Assembly: GCF_032854445.1 (NCBI RefSeq)
Contig: NC_088295.1
Location: forward strand, 37,745,385 to 37,809,384
Direction: 5' to 3'
Source of the DNA: Liolophura sinensis
Taxonomy: Eukaryota; Mollusca; Polyplacophora; Chitonida; Chitonidae
Length of the DNA: 64,000 bases
Position 1 is the first letter of the stretch. Each line of letters opens with the position of its first letter. Position numbers and translations under genes: made by a program. The notes beneath the pieces were generated by a model. That model was not told the origin of the DNA. It saw only the letters and a program-made list of their open reading frames with translations, and ran no database searches. This document shows, in pieces, positions 11,901 through 23,518 of the stretch.

Positions 11901-14900
11901 TCCAAATGTGAAAATGATCAAATTCTGTGATAAAGTAAAGAATTGCCGTTAAAAAATCTGGTTGACTCCTTTTATGAAATTTTCAAAATCAACAGATTTT
12001 CAGTTTGCGCACAACTGCACCTGCATGTTAATCCTTGATATACCACGTCCTCTGGATTATTGGGATAGTGTGTGTTGAATTTCATTGCAATACATTGGTA
12101 CATACCACAGGAGATACCAAACAACGTTTTGAGGGGAACTTACTTTTGTTGTACTGTATCTGTCTAGATCTGTGTTTCGTTGAGGTCGTACCTATCTGAT
12201 CTAGCAAGTAGCATGGATTACTGCTACTCTTCATCCATTGCTTGTTGTTCTGAAAAGGCATATCATCTGTAGATTTGGAAGTATACATATGAGTGAATGA
12301 GTTGGGGAAAAAATTCATATGTAATGTATTTTAAAGATGTAAATTGTATATTACATTAACGGAATTTCAAATGGAGCTCCCCGTTGGTTTGACAGCTTTT
12401 GGCGAGAGAGTTTGTTGGTAGACTTGCTGCTGGAGTAATTTTCTGTGGATTTTGCAATCTTGGAAAAAAATACACAAAAAGTCAACTGCAAAAATTGTGT
12501 TGAAATCATTAGAAGAAGACTTATGTTGTCTGTTGCTAGATAAAGAAGGCTTGATGACCCAGGCACTGTTGATGGGGAACTTTGAGGCAGCTGTGGAGAT
12601 GTGTCTCCATGAGAACAACATGGCTGAGGCTATACTACTGGCTATAGCAGGAGGACCAGAACTGCTGGCCAGAACACAAAAAAAGTTCTTCCAGAGAAAC
12701 AAGAGCAAGACTAATAAAGTGAGTCACATCATCTTTTTTAGTTTGAATTTCTGTATGTAAGAGCCTTTAATCATTAATTAATTTCTTTACAATTAAAGGA
12801 AAATATTTGAAAGACAGCATTTCCAATATATGTGGCAAAGTTTTGTTAATGTTCAATTCTGAGGTTGTTCATGTCCATAGATCCAAAAATGTACTCCAGA
12901 TCAGTCTTTTTACAGGATTAATTTTATTATTGTCATTTTATGTATTTTCACTCAATGTTGATCTGGATCATCACGGAATATTTTTACCGGTCTCTTTCTA
13001 TCTATTGCCTACACATCTGTTTACAAGCTTAACTGCTGATGTGTAATCTACATGTATCTGTAACTGATTCTCTGTCGTATTAATCCTGCAGCTTGTGGCT
13101 TCTATCCTGAGTCGTGACTGGCGACAGATTGTGGAGGGCTGTGATCTGAACAACTGGAAGGAAGCACTGGCTGTCATCGTCACATACGCTTCTAATGATG
13201 AGTTTACTGCTCTCTGTGGTATGTACCAATGGTTATACTGTGTTCACATAACTTACCAATGAATGTTAATCTTGTTCACCTTGGTAATATTACACATGTA
13301 TTAAAGTAATAGTACAGCTGATATAGAATCTTTTGAAATGCAGAGTTAACATTTTTGTTACTACATGTAGCTCCTTTTGTCCCAAAGAGTTTGACACTAT
13401 ATTTTGAAAATCAGTGCATTAAGTTAAGGTTTCTTAATATCAGAAAATATTCCAGCCCAAATAAGCCTACTGAAAGGATGCCCAAATTTAAAAAATAGGC
13501 TATAGTTTGCCCTGCATTAGGGTAGTAGTTTACTAGTCAAAGACGTATTTACTGAAACAAGACCTACAAATCTAAACTCTTCAATTAATGTTGGTTTTTT
13601 ATTGTTGCAGATATGTTGGGTTCTCGCCTGGAGAAAGAGCGCAGAGGAGAGTTCTCTGGATATGCCAGCCTTTGTTACATCTGCTCAGGGAATGTCAATA
13701 AACTGGTGGATAACTGGATGAAAATCACACCTGCTACAAACACACCAGGCTCATTACAGGTGTGTGAAGGATGACACTCAGTGAACTGTCTCAGTGAAGT
13801 TTGTCCCTGTTTAAAATCTGATATGTTGTTGTTGTCAAGATTAATCTGAAACATTTTCACCCTCTCAGACTTTATTTCTCATGATAGGAACAGTTGACAT
13901 ATTTTCCAAGCCAATTGCATTTTAATGTATCCCATTGGCGTATCCCATTGTAATTGGTCAGCACTGTAATTAACACAGTGGATATGAAGAACTTATCTAT
14001 ACACATGTATACACACATGTAAGTTCTAGCTTGGGCCTGTTGAATCTATCCGTGATCTTATTGGCTTAATGTGGTAGAACATCTTGTATTAGAACAAGGG
14101 GTGCTGTCTAGGATATAGTTCATATTTAAGTAACACAGTTTTAATGACCACTTGCCAGGATCTGGTGGAGAAGGTGATGATCTTGAGGAAAGCTGTGGAG
14201 ATTGCCAAAGGACAGGCCCCAGAGGTGACGACAGGTACCCTTGCCTCCCAGCTCAGCTCCTACTCAGGCATATTGGCTGCCCAGGGCAGTCTGACCACTG
14301 CGATGAACTACCTGGGCAACTCCTCAGAGGTGAGTGCGAGGGGAAGTGCGGCAGTAGGGATGAGCATTACAAGCACATCACAGCTAAATGAAAGTATTAT
14401 TGATGACACAGTACAAGCATGAAGCAATCATGTCAGCTGATTTAAGTACTGTACATTGTCCGATATCAGATAGAATAGTACTGTTATTATAATATTAGTG
14501 TAAATTTAATTAGTTGTCTTTTTTCATGTTGTTGAGCAGTAACAAGTGAGAAAATTGAAGGTTGCCTTTAAAACAAATACTACTATGATAATATATTTGG
14601 ATGATTAGGCCTACTGAAAACTTACTGCACAGTTTGAGATTAGGAAATTGGTTCACAGATAATTAATGGTCGTGGGTTTCCACCAGGCCCTGTAGGTTTC
14701 CTCCCACGATAATTGGGGCCATTATCGTATAAGTGAAATATTTTTGAGCATGATGTTAAACTCTGATCAAATAAAACACACAGGTAACAAATAAAAAGTA
14801 AAAACAAGCTGGATCATTAATGAATCCTCATTTGCTGACCACTCTGCTTTGACAGGTGTCCCTGGCGATCCTGCGTGACCGTCTGTACAAAGCCTTAGGT

Positions 14901-17900
14901 CCTCTGGCCCAGGGGTATGAGGCCCCGCCCTTCCCCTTCCAGAGGAGAGATGTGAATGCAGCAGGGATAAGGCAGACACAACAGGCCGCCCAGGCCCCTC
15001 AACAACAACAACAACAACAGAGGAAAGCCCCACACACCTACCAGGTCAGACTTACTTGTTTTATTTCTGTACTGATGTTATGTGTGGTTTGTTTGTTCAC
15101 TACACTTTGATTAGTACCTGAACAACACACTTACATAGGGTACATGTATTTGAGGCTTTTGATGTCATTATCATACCTGATGTAAAAGACCAGGAGTGTG
15201 ATTTGCACGCTTAAATTCCTTCTCCCCAGACTTAGGATTTTGCCAGGTGTGTTTTACAAGTCTTTCCCTCGGGCTCTGTCCGGTTTCCTCCCACGATAAT
15301 GCTGGCTGCTGTAGTATAAGTGGAATATTCTTGAGTACAACGTATAACCCCAATCAAAGAAATAATTAATCAATCACTTAAAGAATATTATGGTATACAT
15401 ATGATGTTCATAGAATATGATGATTTCTGAGCATAAAATGCTTTTGATAAGAAGGAGGAAATGACAATGATTAGCGCATTTGTATACAGGTATAATGTTT
15501 GTTACTGTGCTCGTGTTTACAGACGCAGGCTGTAAGTGGCTTCCAAACAACAACAACACCAAGTGTCAGCTCTTATTACAACCCTACCCAGTACACAAAC
15601 ATGAATGGAGGTGTGTCGTCAGCCTCTGTGTACAACCCTACGGTGTCCTCTTACTCAGACAGCAGTGCTTCCTCCTCTGCAGGATATTCAGCTAAAGGTA
15701 ACAACAACAACTCCCTAATGGCTGCTGTTTACTTTGAATGCAGTTGGGGCCTCCGTGGCTCAGTCGGTTAGCGCGCTAGCGCAGCGTAATGACCCAGGAG
15801 CCTCTCACCAATGCGGTCGCTGTGAGTTCAAGTCCAGCTCATGCTGGCTTCCTCTCCGGCCGTAAGTGGGAAGGTCTGCCAGCAACCTGCGGATGGTCGT
15901 GGGTTTCCCCCGGGCTGTGCCCGGTTTCCACCCACCATAATGCTGGCCGCCTTCGTATAAGTGAAATATTCTTGAGTGCGGTGTAAAACACCAATCAAAT
16001 AAATAAATAAAACAAATTGAATGCAGCTGGAGGTTGAAGTCACAATTCATCTGAAACTATATTTTTAATTGGTGAAGCTTAGTCCTACCTTTTGTATTTG
16101 GCAATACTCTTTATTTTAGTAATGAATAAATTTTTCTGTCAGGTCATTGAAAACTTGGTGTTAGCCAGCCAACATTGCTGAACAGTTTTTGTCTCCCAAT
16201 TTTACGACTGAAATTATCACATGACAAGCGTGACAAAAGTTAACATTGCAGAGATAGGAGATGGACTTCTAAATTTATAAAACTTGTCTAGGATGAACAC
16301 ACATTCTGTTAATTTCTGGTGAACGCACTGGTTGAAAAACAGTCAGCGATTTGCCTCTCATCAGCATATTGTCCGCATCCTTCATATGCATATATAGGTA
16401 TTTAAAAAAATAAAGCTTGCCGGTAGAGAAATTTTTTTTTCCTTTAATTTTGGCCAATGAAATGGATAGGGCTTTTAAAAGAAATAACCATGATAGCAAT
16501 ACAAAAAATGAAGAAATTCCGTTTAAAGCCACACAAAAAATTCTAGAGTAGGACCCTTTTTTGGAGGGTACGTCTGGTTCATCCCAGTGAACATATTTTT
16601 TTGGTGATGGCCTGAACTTCCTCTTTACAGGTGGCCTGGGTCATCGTTACCCGTCCTACCCTCAGTCTGCAGCCCAGTACGGGATAGACACATACTCTCC
16701 ACAGCAGGGTTACAACCAAACCAGTCAAGCGCAGACAGGCTACAACTCAACCAGTCAAGGGCAGACAGGCTACAACCAGCAGACACCTTATTCTCAACAA
16801 TCTGCCTTCTACAAGTGAGTCAAACCATGATGTGCTTCAGTAAAAACGTCACATGTTTTGAGTGGGAAAAACTTGTTTATTGAGGAATGTTTAAATAATA
16901 CTTAGTATGGAAAAAAAGTAAGAAAATAGACTTGGGAACTAAAAGATGCTACAACATATGTTTGAATGATGAGTAAACATTTAAAGTATTTGATTTCAAA
17001 TGTTAAACTTCAAGGGATACAGAGTCACCACTGGCTCCTGTTAGAGATGAGAAAGACCAGACTGAGCTGAATTTTAAGTGCTGTGTTTCTTATTCAAGCT
17101 TGACCAAAGTAGAAGGATTGAACTCGGGAAATCCTATCTCCATTGTCAGCCAATCAGCAGCTATTCTGTGTGCCCATTAGCAGAAGTTTTATTATGTCAA
17201 TTAATGTGTAAATAAATACCTGTCTGTTTTCTCTTCCTCAGTCCAAGTGGTTATAATGCCCCTGTCAGCTTGCCCAATGTCAATAGTTACACACAGAACC
17301 AGACCCCAGGTGAGCCCATTAGTAAACATGCACAATTGATCTGGGCCCGCTTCCACAAATGAATCATACACAACTTTTTGAGACAATAAAACTGCACATC
17401 TTTGTAAATTGAGTCGAAAATTACTAAGTACCAGTTTATGTAAGGCAAAAAATTTGTACTTGCTGTAATTCTTCAACCTTTTCCAATGTTTGCAAGCTGT
17501 TTATTCAAGGATATTTTAAAAGCATTATTCAGTGTTAACTGATAAAACTATACTTTTTGTGAAGCCCTGAAATTGGCTAATCCAACCATTGTTGTTTTGT
17601 TCCAAAAATCAAATTAAAAATGTGCATAAATTGCACTGAAAGTTGCCCTTTCATGTGCAGAATGGTTGAGGAATTAGGGTAACACTGTTTTAGGGTGATG
17701 ATAAATATTTACAACAGGATCAAGCTGATTGTAATTTTTGATTGTAAATCACAGCTATTGTAGCTTACACTCCATTGTGCAAGAAGGTTTCCAGCGGTGT
17801 TAGTGATTTGCAATCAACTTAGGCAAACGATCCCTTTGTCTAAGTGGACCCAAAGAAATAATATCCAGCTTAACTAGTATTTAAGCTCATAACATGTATG

Positions 17901-20462
17901 GGATACTCTTTTCTGATTATATGCAGACTTTCGTACACATATTGAGATGATATCTTTGATACATTGATGTTGAGAGACCATTGTAAATATTTTTGAGCAC
18001 TGTGTAAAACTCCAATCAAATAAATCAAATCAATTTATCCATTATTGTCCATACCGAGCTGTGTTAAACTTCATACTCACTGAGCTAAGGACACAAAAAC
18101 ATGATATTTGAGAAGATGTAATGTTGAAAAAGCTTTGTAATCATTGTTAAAACATTTTTTATTATCAGTAGTGCAGCCAAGCTCTGATCCTCTGTTTTGT
18201 AACTATTCAGGAGGGCCATACAGTCAAGCAAACAGTGCTCCGTTACGGCCTGCTTACCAGGATGTGAAACCAGTGTCAGCCTGGAATGATCCTCCCATAG
18301 TGGGATCTAAAAAGGTAAGGCAACAATTTCATTTTATGTTTTGTTATGTTTTTGATGAGCCAACACAAAAGAATTAAAAAGTAATGTCTGAAGCCTGCCT
18401 TTTTATCTTGACCCTTTTTGTTTTGTAAGAAAGTAAGAACATTGGAAGCCTTCAATACCCAAATGTTACCCTATTATTTTAACAGGCTGCCCAATATGAG
18501 GCACCGAACCCCATTACAAATCCCATCTTTGGATCAAATCAGCCTCAGGCCCCAGAGCAAGGCCCGCCTGGAGCACCAAACTACTCACAGTTCTACAACC
18601 CAGCAGAGCACCAGCCAGCACCGCAGGTAGGTGGAAGTACACCTGCAATCATCAGTACACAAATTCTTCTGTGAAAATACAAACCCTTCTCGAATACAGC
18701 AAATGACTCAAAATTTCACTCACAACTCTAAAGAAGACTTTTCCTGATGCTAAGATCTAGTGATCTAGTGATCTTAGAAAGTGGTTTTGAGGTTTGTTTT
18801 AAAGGTAGGGTGGCATTCTGATGGAAAGTTTCAACCATTCAAGTATTTTATGACATTTATTTGCCATTATTTTTTCGTTCGTAATTTTAGGTCATTTATT
18901 GTCTCCATATAATTTGACTGAGAGCCTAAATGTTTAGAATTTTCCAGGTTTTGCTCATGGTTAATTGTGTGCAATTGTGATCTCCACCTGTGGAGATCTG
19001 TGTAGTTTTGCAAACTATGATACACGGCAAATATGGAAGCAGTGCAAAATTTCCTATCCACAGGCTTGAGCAAGCTTGCATGTGTTCTGGTTTTAAACTA
19101 GATTAAACTTCTGTTTTTCAGCCTGCCAAGCCAGTAGAACCTCCCAAGCCTGTAGAGAAGGGACCTATCCCACAAGAACATGTTGTTTTGAAAGAAATAT
19201 TTGATGGATTAGTTAATGGTTGTATGAACTCAGCTACAAATGCGGTAAGCGTTTGTCAGATATGCACTATGTGTACCACATCTTTTCTTCCCATTTTGTG
19301 GTGTGCAGATGTGTAACTGCTACCCTTTGATTTATATTTTGTTTTTATTGCTGGTTTAAAGGTTCCATTAGCCTACACCATAACTCATTAAATTTATCCA
19401 AGCTACTCTTTGTGTACAACATGAATGCATTTACAGAAGATCCGCATATGATTGTTCTTGGTGGTGTACAGTAAATAGTATTAGTAAATGTATTAGTGTG
19501 TTTGAATACTTTTCTGTTTCTTTTTTATTAATAATAAGAGTGCAAAATTCATAAGTTTTGAAGGACAGAACTCAGAGGCTTTTTATGTCTATGATATTGG
19601 CAGCTTTTCTATTGGATACAAAATTACAAACTCATGTGAACTTCATCATATGATTTTTGCCTTTTTATTTATTTTTAGCAAGTGAAAAGAAAACTAGAAG
19701 ATGTTATAAGGAAGCTAGAAATTTTATATGACAGACTAAGGGAAAGTTCAGTAAGTATCAATGTTTTTTGCTTTAGTTTGGATTTGTAATATAAAGCAAG
19801 ATATTGGTGGGGTTTTTCCTTGCCTTTTAATCATATAATGGTCTTAAGCTGTGCTAGCGATGAAGATATTTTGTTTTCATATTTCAGTACGCTGTTTTAG
19901 ATGCATGTGCAAGCAGTTTTAATTGTTTACACTGGAAGTAAATGCATATAAAAACAGTTAACTGTTGGCACTAGTAAACATTGAAAACTTCATGAAGATG
20001 CATTTACTTTTTTGTCAGTAACTTTTTGTGAAATTTCATTGAAGTTATCCTATATACATGCAGGTATATATTGACCGTCATGAATGTCAACCCCTGAAAA
20101 CCTAGCAGTTTTCTACTTTCTACATTTTGCTGTTTAATACAGGCTGGAGGTGTAAATGCACAAAGCTTGCACATCGGGATTTAACACTTGCCTTCTGCAG
20201 TTATCTACATGCAGACTGAAGGCCTGAACACACACAGCTTATATGTGTATAACTTTTGCCTTTTCTTTCTCAGTTATCCCAGAATGTGACGTTGGGTCTT
20301 CACCAGATTATCCAGTCTGTACAACAGGGGGACTACAACACTGGACTGGCTATCTACACTCAGATGATCTCACAGGGCAACTTCTCCGAGATCAGCAGTT
20401 TTATGCCAGCATTGAAGGTGCTTCTCCAAACATCCGCGCATTTACAAGTCTATGTACAGTAA
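2902..20462 (+). CDS. SEC31A: Protein transport protein Sec31 (COPII outer-coat subunit), complete, 26 coding exons
   Basis: Sec31 pairs with Sec13 to build the outer cage of COPII vesicles that leave the endoplasmic reticulum, and it stimulates Sar1 GTPase through Sec23. Coding exons: 2902-3014, 3365-3454, 3962-4163, 4594-4689, 5866-6003, 6855-6997, 7399-7510, 7907-8059, 9400-9534, 9749-10048, 10506-10595, 10963-11022, 11385-11526, 12540-12718, 13092-13218, 13611-13759, 14159-14329, 14856-15044, 15523-15697, 16631-16814, 17242-17309, 18211-18314, 18486-18626, 19122-19244, 19679-19750, 20274-20462. All introns are GT-AG and the exons join to 1214 codons, against about 1220 in human SEC31A. 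Residues 1-350 form the WD40 propeller ([36 protein letters not shown]). [19 protein letters not shown] (from about 381) is the blade lent to Sec13. About 400-800 is the alpha-solenoid ([20 protein letters not shown]). About 820-1090 is Pro/Gln/Tyr-rich and holds WNDPP (W1030, N1031), the Sec23/Sar1-contacting motif. The C-terminal helical domain ends at 1214. The start ATG opens [16 protein letters not shown], matching the family N-terminus. Confidence 0.96.
8042..9056 (+). repeat. 30-bp minisatellite seeded by the exon/intron boundary of SEC31
   Basis: The unit core is CTCCAGCCCAGTAATAGGGT, and the full period of 30 bp recurs with substitutions through most of 8216-9056. The last 24 bases of the SEC31 exon ending at 8059 plus the first 6 intron bases match the consensus at 28 of 30 positions, so the exon end is itself a unit. 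Each unit carries a donor-like AGG/GTAGGT. Two units carry an inserted GTTAAGCCATAATCATTCAT SINE tail (8411-8441 and 8811-8841). The segment 8361-8570 recurs at 8761-8970, a shift of exactly 400 bp. Confidence 0.92.
8107..8190 (-). repeat. SINE family A fragment (minus)
   Basis: It reads as the reverse complement of the family A 3' half: a diverged form of the gTAAAACACCAAT end, the GAATATT block and the CATAATGCTGGCC block. It sits between the first two minisatellite units and the main array in the SEC31 intron. Confidence 0.6.
9066..9203 (+). repeat. SINE family A fragment (plus)
   Basis: Body and tail of family A (CAACCTGCGGATGGT, CCTCCCACCATAATGCTG, AAAACACCAATCAAAT) lie directly against the 3' end of the 30-bp array. 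The tRNA-like head is missing. Confidence 0.75.
10352..10408 (+). repeat. SINE family B tail fragment
   Basis: AAATTGTTAAGTACGACGTT followed by AAACCACAAGCACTCAC matches the 3' end of the intact family B element at 23519-23872, read on its own strand. It lies in a SEC31 intron. Confidence 0.6.
11637..12072. mobile_element. Fold-back element with ~135-bp inverted arms in a SEC31 intron
   Basis: The left arm (about 11637-11771) and right arm (about 11940-12072) are inverted copies. For example, GGTATATCAAGGATTAACGT on the left meets TTAATCCTTGATATACCAC on the right, and AGGAGTCAACCAGATTTTT meets AAAAATCTGGTTGACTCCT. About 170 bases of unrelated loop separate them. The whole unit sits within the intron 11527-12539. 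It resembles a fold-back MITE. No transposase frame lies inside. Confidence 0.8.
14667..14777 (+). repeat. SINE family A 3' fragment
   Basis: GGTCGTGGGTTTCC, CCTCCCACGATAAT and the TAAGTGAAATATTTTTGAG to ATCAAATAAAAC end identify a 5'-truncated, diverged copy inside a SEC31 intron. Confidence 0.7.
15255..15378 (+). repeat. SINE family A 3' fragment
   Basis: GGCTCTGTCCGGTTTCCTCC, TAATGCTGGCTGCTGTAGTA and TGGAATATTCTTGAGTAC match family A. The copy is 5'-truncated and ends in AATCAAAGAAATAATTAAT. Confidence 0.7.
15744..16016 (+). mobile_element. Full-length tRNA-derived SINE, family A, with target-site duplication
   Basis: The element begins GGGGCCTCCGTGGCTCAGTC after two junction bases. It has a pol III A box (TGGCTCAGTCGG) and B box (GTTCAAGTCC), a conserved body, and an AATCAAATAAATAAATAAAA tail. 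The 10-bp sequence TTGAATGCAG flanks it perfectly at 15734-15743 and 16017-16026. It inserted in a SEC31 intron in the sense orientation. Confidence 0.92.
16711..16770 (+). repeat. In-frame 30-nt coding duplication in SEC31
   Basis: Two adjacent 30-nt units (16711-16740 and 16741-16770) encode [10 protein letters not shown] and [10 protein letters not shown], followed by a partial third unit (YNQQT). They lie in the disordered Pro/Gln/Tyr-rich linker, where length change is tolerated. Confidence 0.8.
17458..17695 (+). mobile_element. Interspersed MITE-like repeat, copy 1
   Basis: About 230 bp resembles 50653-50885 in direct orientation, for example GTTTATTCAAGGATATT against GTTTATTCAAGCATATT and AAAATGTGCATAAATTGCA against AAAATGTGCACAAATTACA. 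The ends are imperfect inverted repeats: TGTAATTCTTCAACC at the start, and CCTAATTCCTCAACC on the reverse strand at the end. It lies in a SEC31 intron. Confidence 0.7.
17990..18032 (+). repeat. SINE family A tail remnant
   Basis: TTTTTGAGCACTGTGTAAAA followed by CTCCAATCAAATAAATC is the 3' end of family A only. The rest of the element is gone or unrecognisable. Confidence 0.6.
18169..18210 (+). other. Alternative in-frame 3' splice region of SEC31
   Basis: Two acceptors 42 nt apart (TTTTTTATTATCAG ending at 18168, and TGTAACTATTCAG ending at 18210) both fit the incoming phase 1 without a stop. The upstream site would add 14 residues, [14 protein letters not shown], before GGPYSQ. Sequence alone does not say which site is used. 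Confidence 0.6.
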
Positions 20463-20563
20463 GATTATAAATATAGGATACAGTCATCCAGTAGTGATTT
20501 TTTAGATCTAATCATGTGTGTTAAAGCTATTATTAACTAAAGTATTTAGCACAATGCATGTTT

Positions 20564-20974
20564 GCAGAGGTGTTTTTCACTGCTATGTAAAGATGATTTT
20601 CACCATCTTGGACAGATTTGTTTTTAACCATCTTGGACAGAAGTGTTTTTGACCATCTTGGATAAAGGTGTATTCACCATCCTGGACATTTGTTTTTCAC
20701 CATCCTGGACAGCTGTTTTTCGCTTTCCTGGAGATGATGTTTTCACTACCTTGGATGAGGATGTTTTTCACCTTTATGGATGGGATGGGTCATTATCTTG
20801 AACAAATATGTTTCTCAGGATCCAGGGTAGAGGTGATTTTCACCATCTTCAGCAGAGGTGCTTTTCAGCATTTTGAACAGGTTTTTTTTTTTCACTATCC
20901 TGGATAATGGTGTATTTCACCATGCTGGACAGAGGTGTTTTTACTATCTTGAACAGAATTGTTTCTGACCATCT
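20564..20974 (+). repeat. Degenerate ~26-bp minisatellite in the SEC31 3' UTR
   Basis: Variants of TTTTCACCATCTTGGACAGA recur about 15 times with indels, starting about 100 bases after the SEC31 stop codon. The units have diverged, so the array is old. If the poly(A) signal at 21300 is used, the array is part of the mature mRNA. Confidence 0.8.
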
Positions 20975-21299
20975 GGTACGTGGGTGCTGTTTGTGCATCT
21001 TGTGATGTTGTAAAACGCTGATTTGTCCTCATTTAGGTTCCAAGACTAGCCATAAAGTGTTTAACATGAAAATGAACATGATATAAGAAGCATTGTTTGG
21101 ACACATATATGATAAGGTTGAAAAAGAACATGTTGTTCACATCGTCATCTCAGCCTTGCAGGTGTGGCTTACCAGTACCAACTTTCTTTGTCTAGGTCAT
21201 AGTATTGTTTTTATAAGCATGGCTTGTAAAAGTTAGAGGATACGATTGACAAGAGCTATGAGAAATTGGTTGACAGAATTTTAAGAACGTGTTCTGTAC

Positions 21300-21305
21300 A
21301 ATAAA
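21300..21305 (+). terminator. Candidate poly(A) signal of SEC31
   Basis: AATAAA lies about 840 bases after the SEC31 stop. It is a plausible polyadenylation signal on this strand, but I cannot identify the cleavage site. Confidence 0.45.
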
Positions 21306-23518
21306 AACGCTTCCAAGCAATTCATGCTGTCATTTGTGGCTTAACTTAATTCGTATTTTATAAGAATCAATTTCATCCCCAATGTCGCTACTGCATGCAT
21401 AAAAATGTTCAGATGAATGACGTGAAAAATAAAAATGCCGTTTATGTAAAGGTATTTAGAACACGTTCTTTCCCGGGTGAAGATAATTATGATGAAAGCA
21501 TTAATAATATAAGATGTATAAACATTGGCAGATATTTATTCATCATTATAAAGGTGCGTGTATCACAATGTACATAATCCTATATCTTAACGAGACCTCC
21601 TCAAGGTGTGTGTGTTGAATCATAAAAAACAATTACTAACCAATTTTTTTGTAAACAAAATTTTACCCGTTATTTGAACGTAGTGCCAAATGTACTCTTC
21701 GCAAGCCTAACCCTCAGACGTTAACACACTTGACTGGCACTATACGCAATAGTTTTTAAATGAGTCATTTGGAGAATGTTTTTGCTTTGGTCCCTTCGAG
21801 TACATGTACATGTATTTACATTTTAACGCTTCTGAACGAAACAACTTGGAGCATGTAAATCCTGAACGTTATAAGCGTTGTCATCTGTAAATATTATGCC
21901 TTTTCGCCTAGCCCAAAAGTCATTACTAACAGTCTATTGGCGTATTGTGTAAATAACTGCATGTTAATGTCTAGACTAGAAAATATAACATATTGTCATG
22001 TAATCCACAGTTTATTGTTATACCAAAGTGTTATGCTAATTACAAATTATAAGGATTGAAATCAAATGCCTACGGACGAAGAAGTGCACTTTAAATTTCG
22101 TCATTGCAGACTGATGCAGTCACATGCAAATGAGTATATTTTACTACTCATGATATTCATTATGAAATTGGCTTATTTATAAGTACATGTATTTACGTGT
22201 GATGTACAGGTCCATTATGCATATAGATTGTTTGCTGGAAAAATTTATCATTTAAGGGTCTGTATTGCTAAACTACGGATATCGCTTCATCGTGATTTGT
22301 ATCGGTTGCCGAGTTCCCTCTCAATATGACTGAGTTATCTCTTGATAATACCGAGTTGGCTCCTCGCTTGCTGCAGAATTTTCCTAATATTACCGGGCTT
22401 TCTGTCAATATGGCAGAATTCCTTGTCAGTGTGTCAATATTGCTCAGTTCTCTCTCAGGAGAATGGTTCTCTAATTCTGACCTGGCCATAAACCTTGTAT
22501 GGACTTTGCATTCTTGGATGTATTGAAGCACCACAGCTATTTTAAAGCACTGTTTGATGACGTCACAACAGCTAATACTATGAATAAAATTAAAATACTA
22601 TCCAGTACATAAATTTGTTGTGTTTTTTCACCTAGACCTAATCGATATCGGATTTCCGGCCTTTACTCCTAACTTTTGAGCATGTAGAATGCCAGACAAT
22701 GGCAAATGCAATATGAATATAACAGATTTGTGCATACCTCGTTCTGGTGATCTCTCCTTAAAGGTTATCAGAAATTTATGTATTGGAATAACGGATTGTT
22801 TAAGTCACGCCGTGTCCGATCCAGTTTTAAATTTATGTTTTGTGCGGCGTTGGTCAATATATCCGTATATACAGGCGAGATCTTGCACCTACACTGGGCT
22901 GTAAGTTGCTCGCTGAGAAGGCTCTGAGCCATGCAGCAACTGTGGTGTCAACATTTCTAGGACTAGGCGCTAAAGTGGCCAAACCTCTTTATGTTTAGTG
23001 TATACAAGCTTCTGGCGAGAAGTTAAAGGATACATATCAAGGCACTATAAAAAATAAGAGTGTGCCATAAAAAGTAAGTTGAGAAAAGTTTTGTACTTTT
23101 ACATGTAAGGCCACCTAATACATTCCGCATTAAGATTCCGTCCCTTGAAGAAGATATCAAGGCACAAGCTGCAAGGTACGGGTCCATAAGAAACTTTAAA
23201 CTATCATCATCTTGTTTATTTCTATTTGAATAAGGTAATACATCTTGATAAAGAATTGTTCATTATTTGATGTCGACATCCTTGTTATTGATGGTGGTAT
23301 GAAACCAGACACCACCTAGCGGAAACCATTACTCTTCGCCTGCTATAGCTTTGCGAATAGAGAACATTCAGTGCGGGAAACACAGGACTCCCCATATAGA
23401 TGTTTGATCCTCCATGTGGAGGTGGGGGGTGGGGGGCTTCTCTCGTTAATACAGTTTTTGCTGGCTCCGCCTACTCTGCCTAGCGCCCCCTTGTTGGAGA
23501 CCACAGACCCCTAGATGA

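Noticed and set aside
12452-12539. Extension of SEC31 exon 14 upstream as [14 protein letters not shown]...
   Set aside because: The polypyrimidine acceptor TTGTCTGTTGCTAG at 12539 fits the incoming phase and gives the family sequence. The upstream reading has no homology.
15744-15850. tRNA genes at the heads of SINEs (also 23786-23870, 33296, 39067, 42998)
   Set aside because: A and B boxes exist, but a clean cloverleaf does not follow, and each head continues into a SINE body with tail and target-site duplication.
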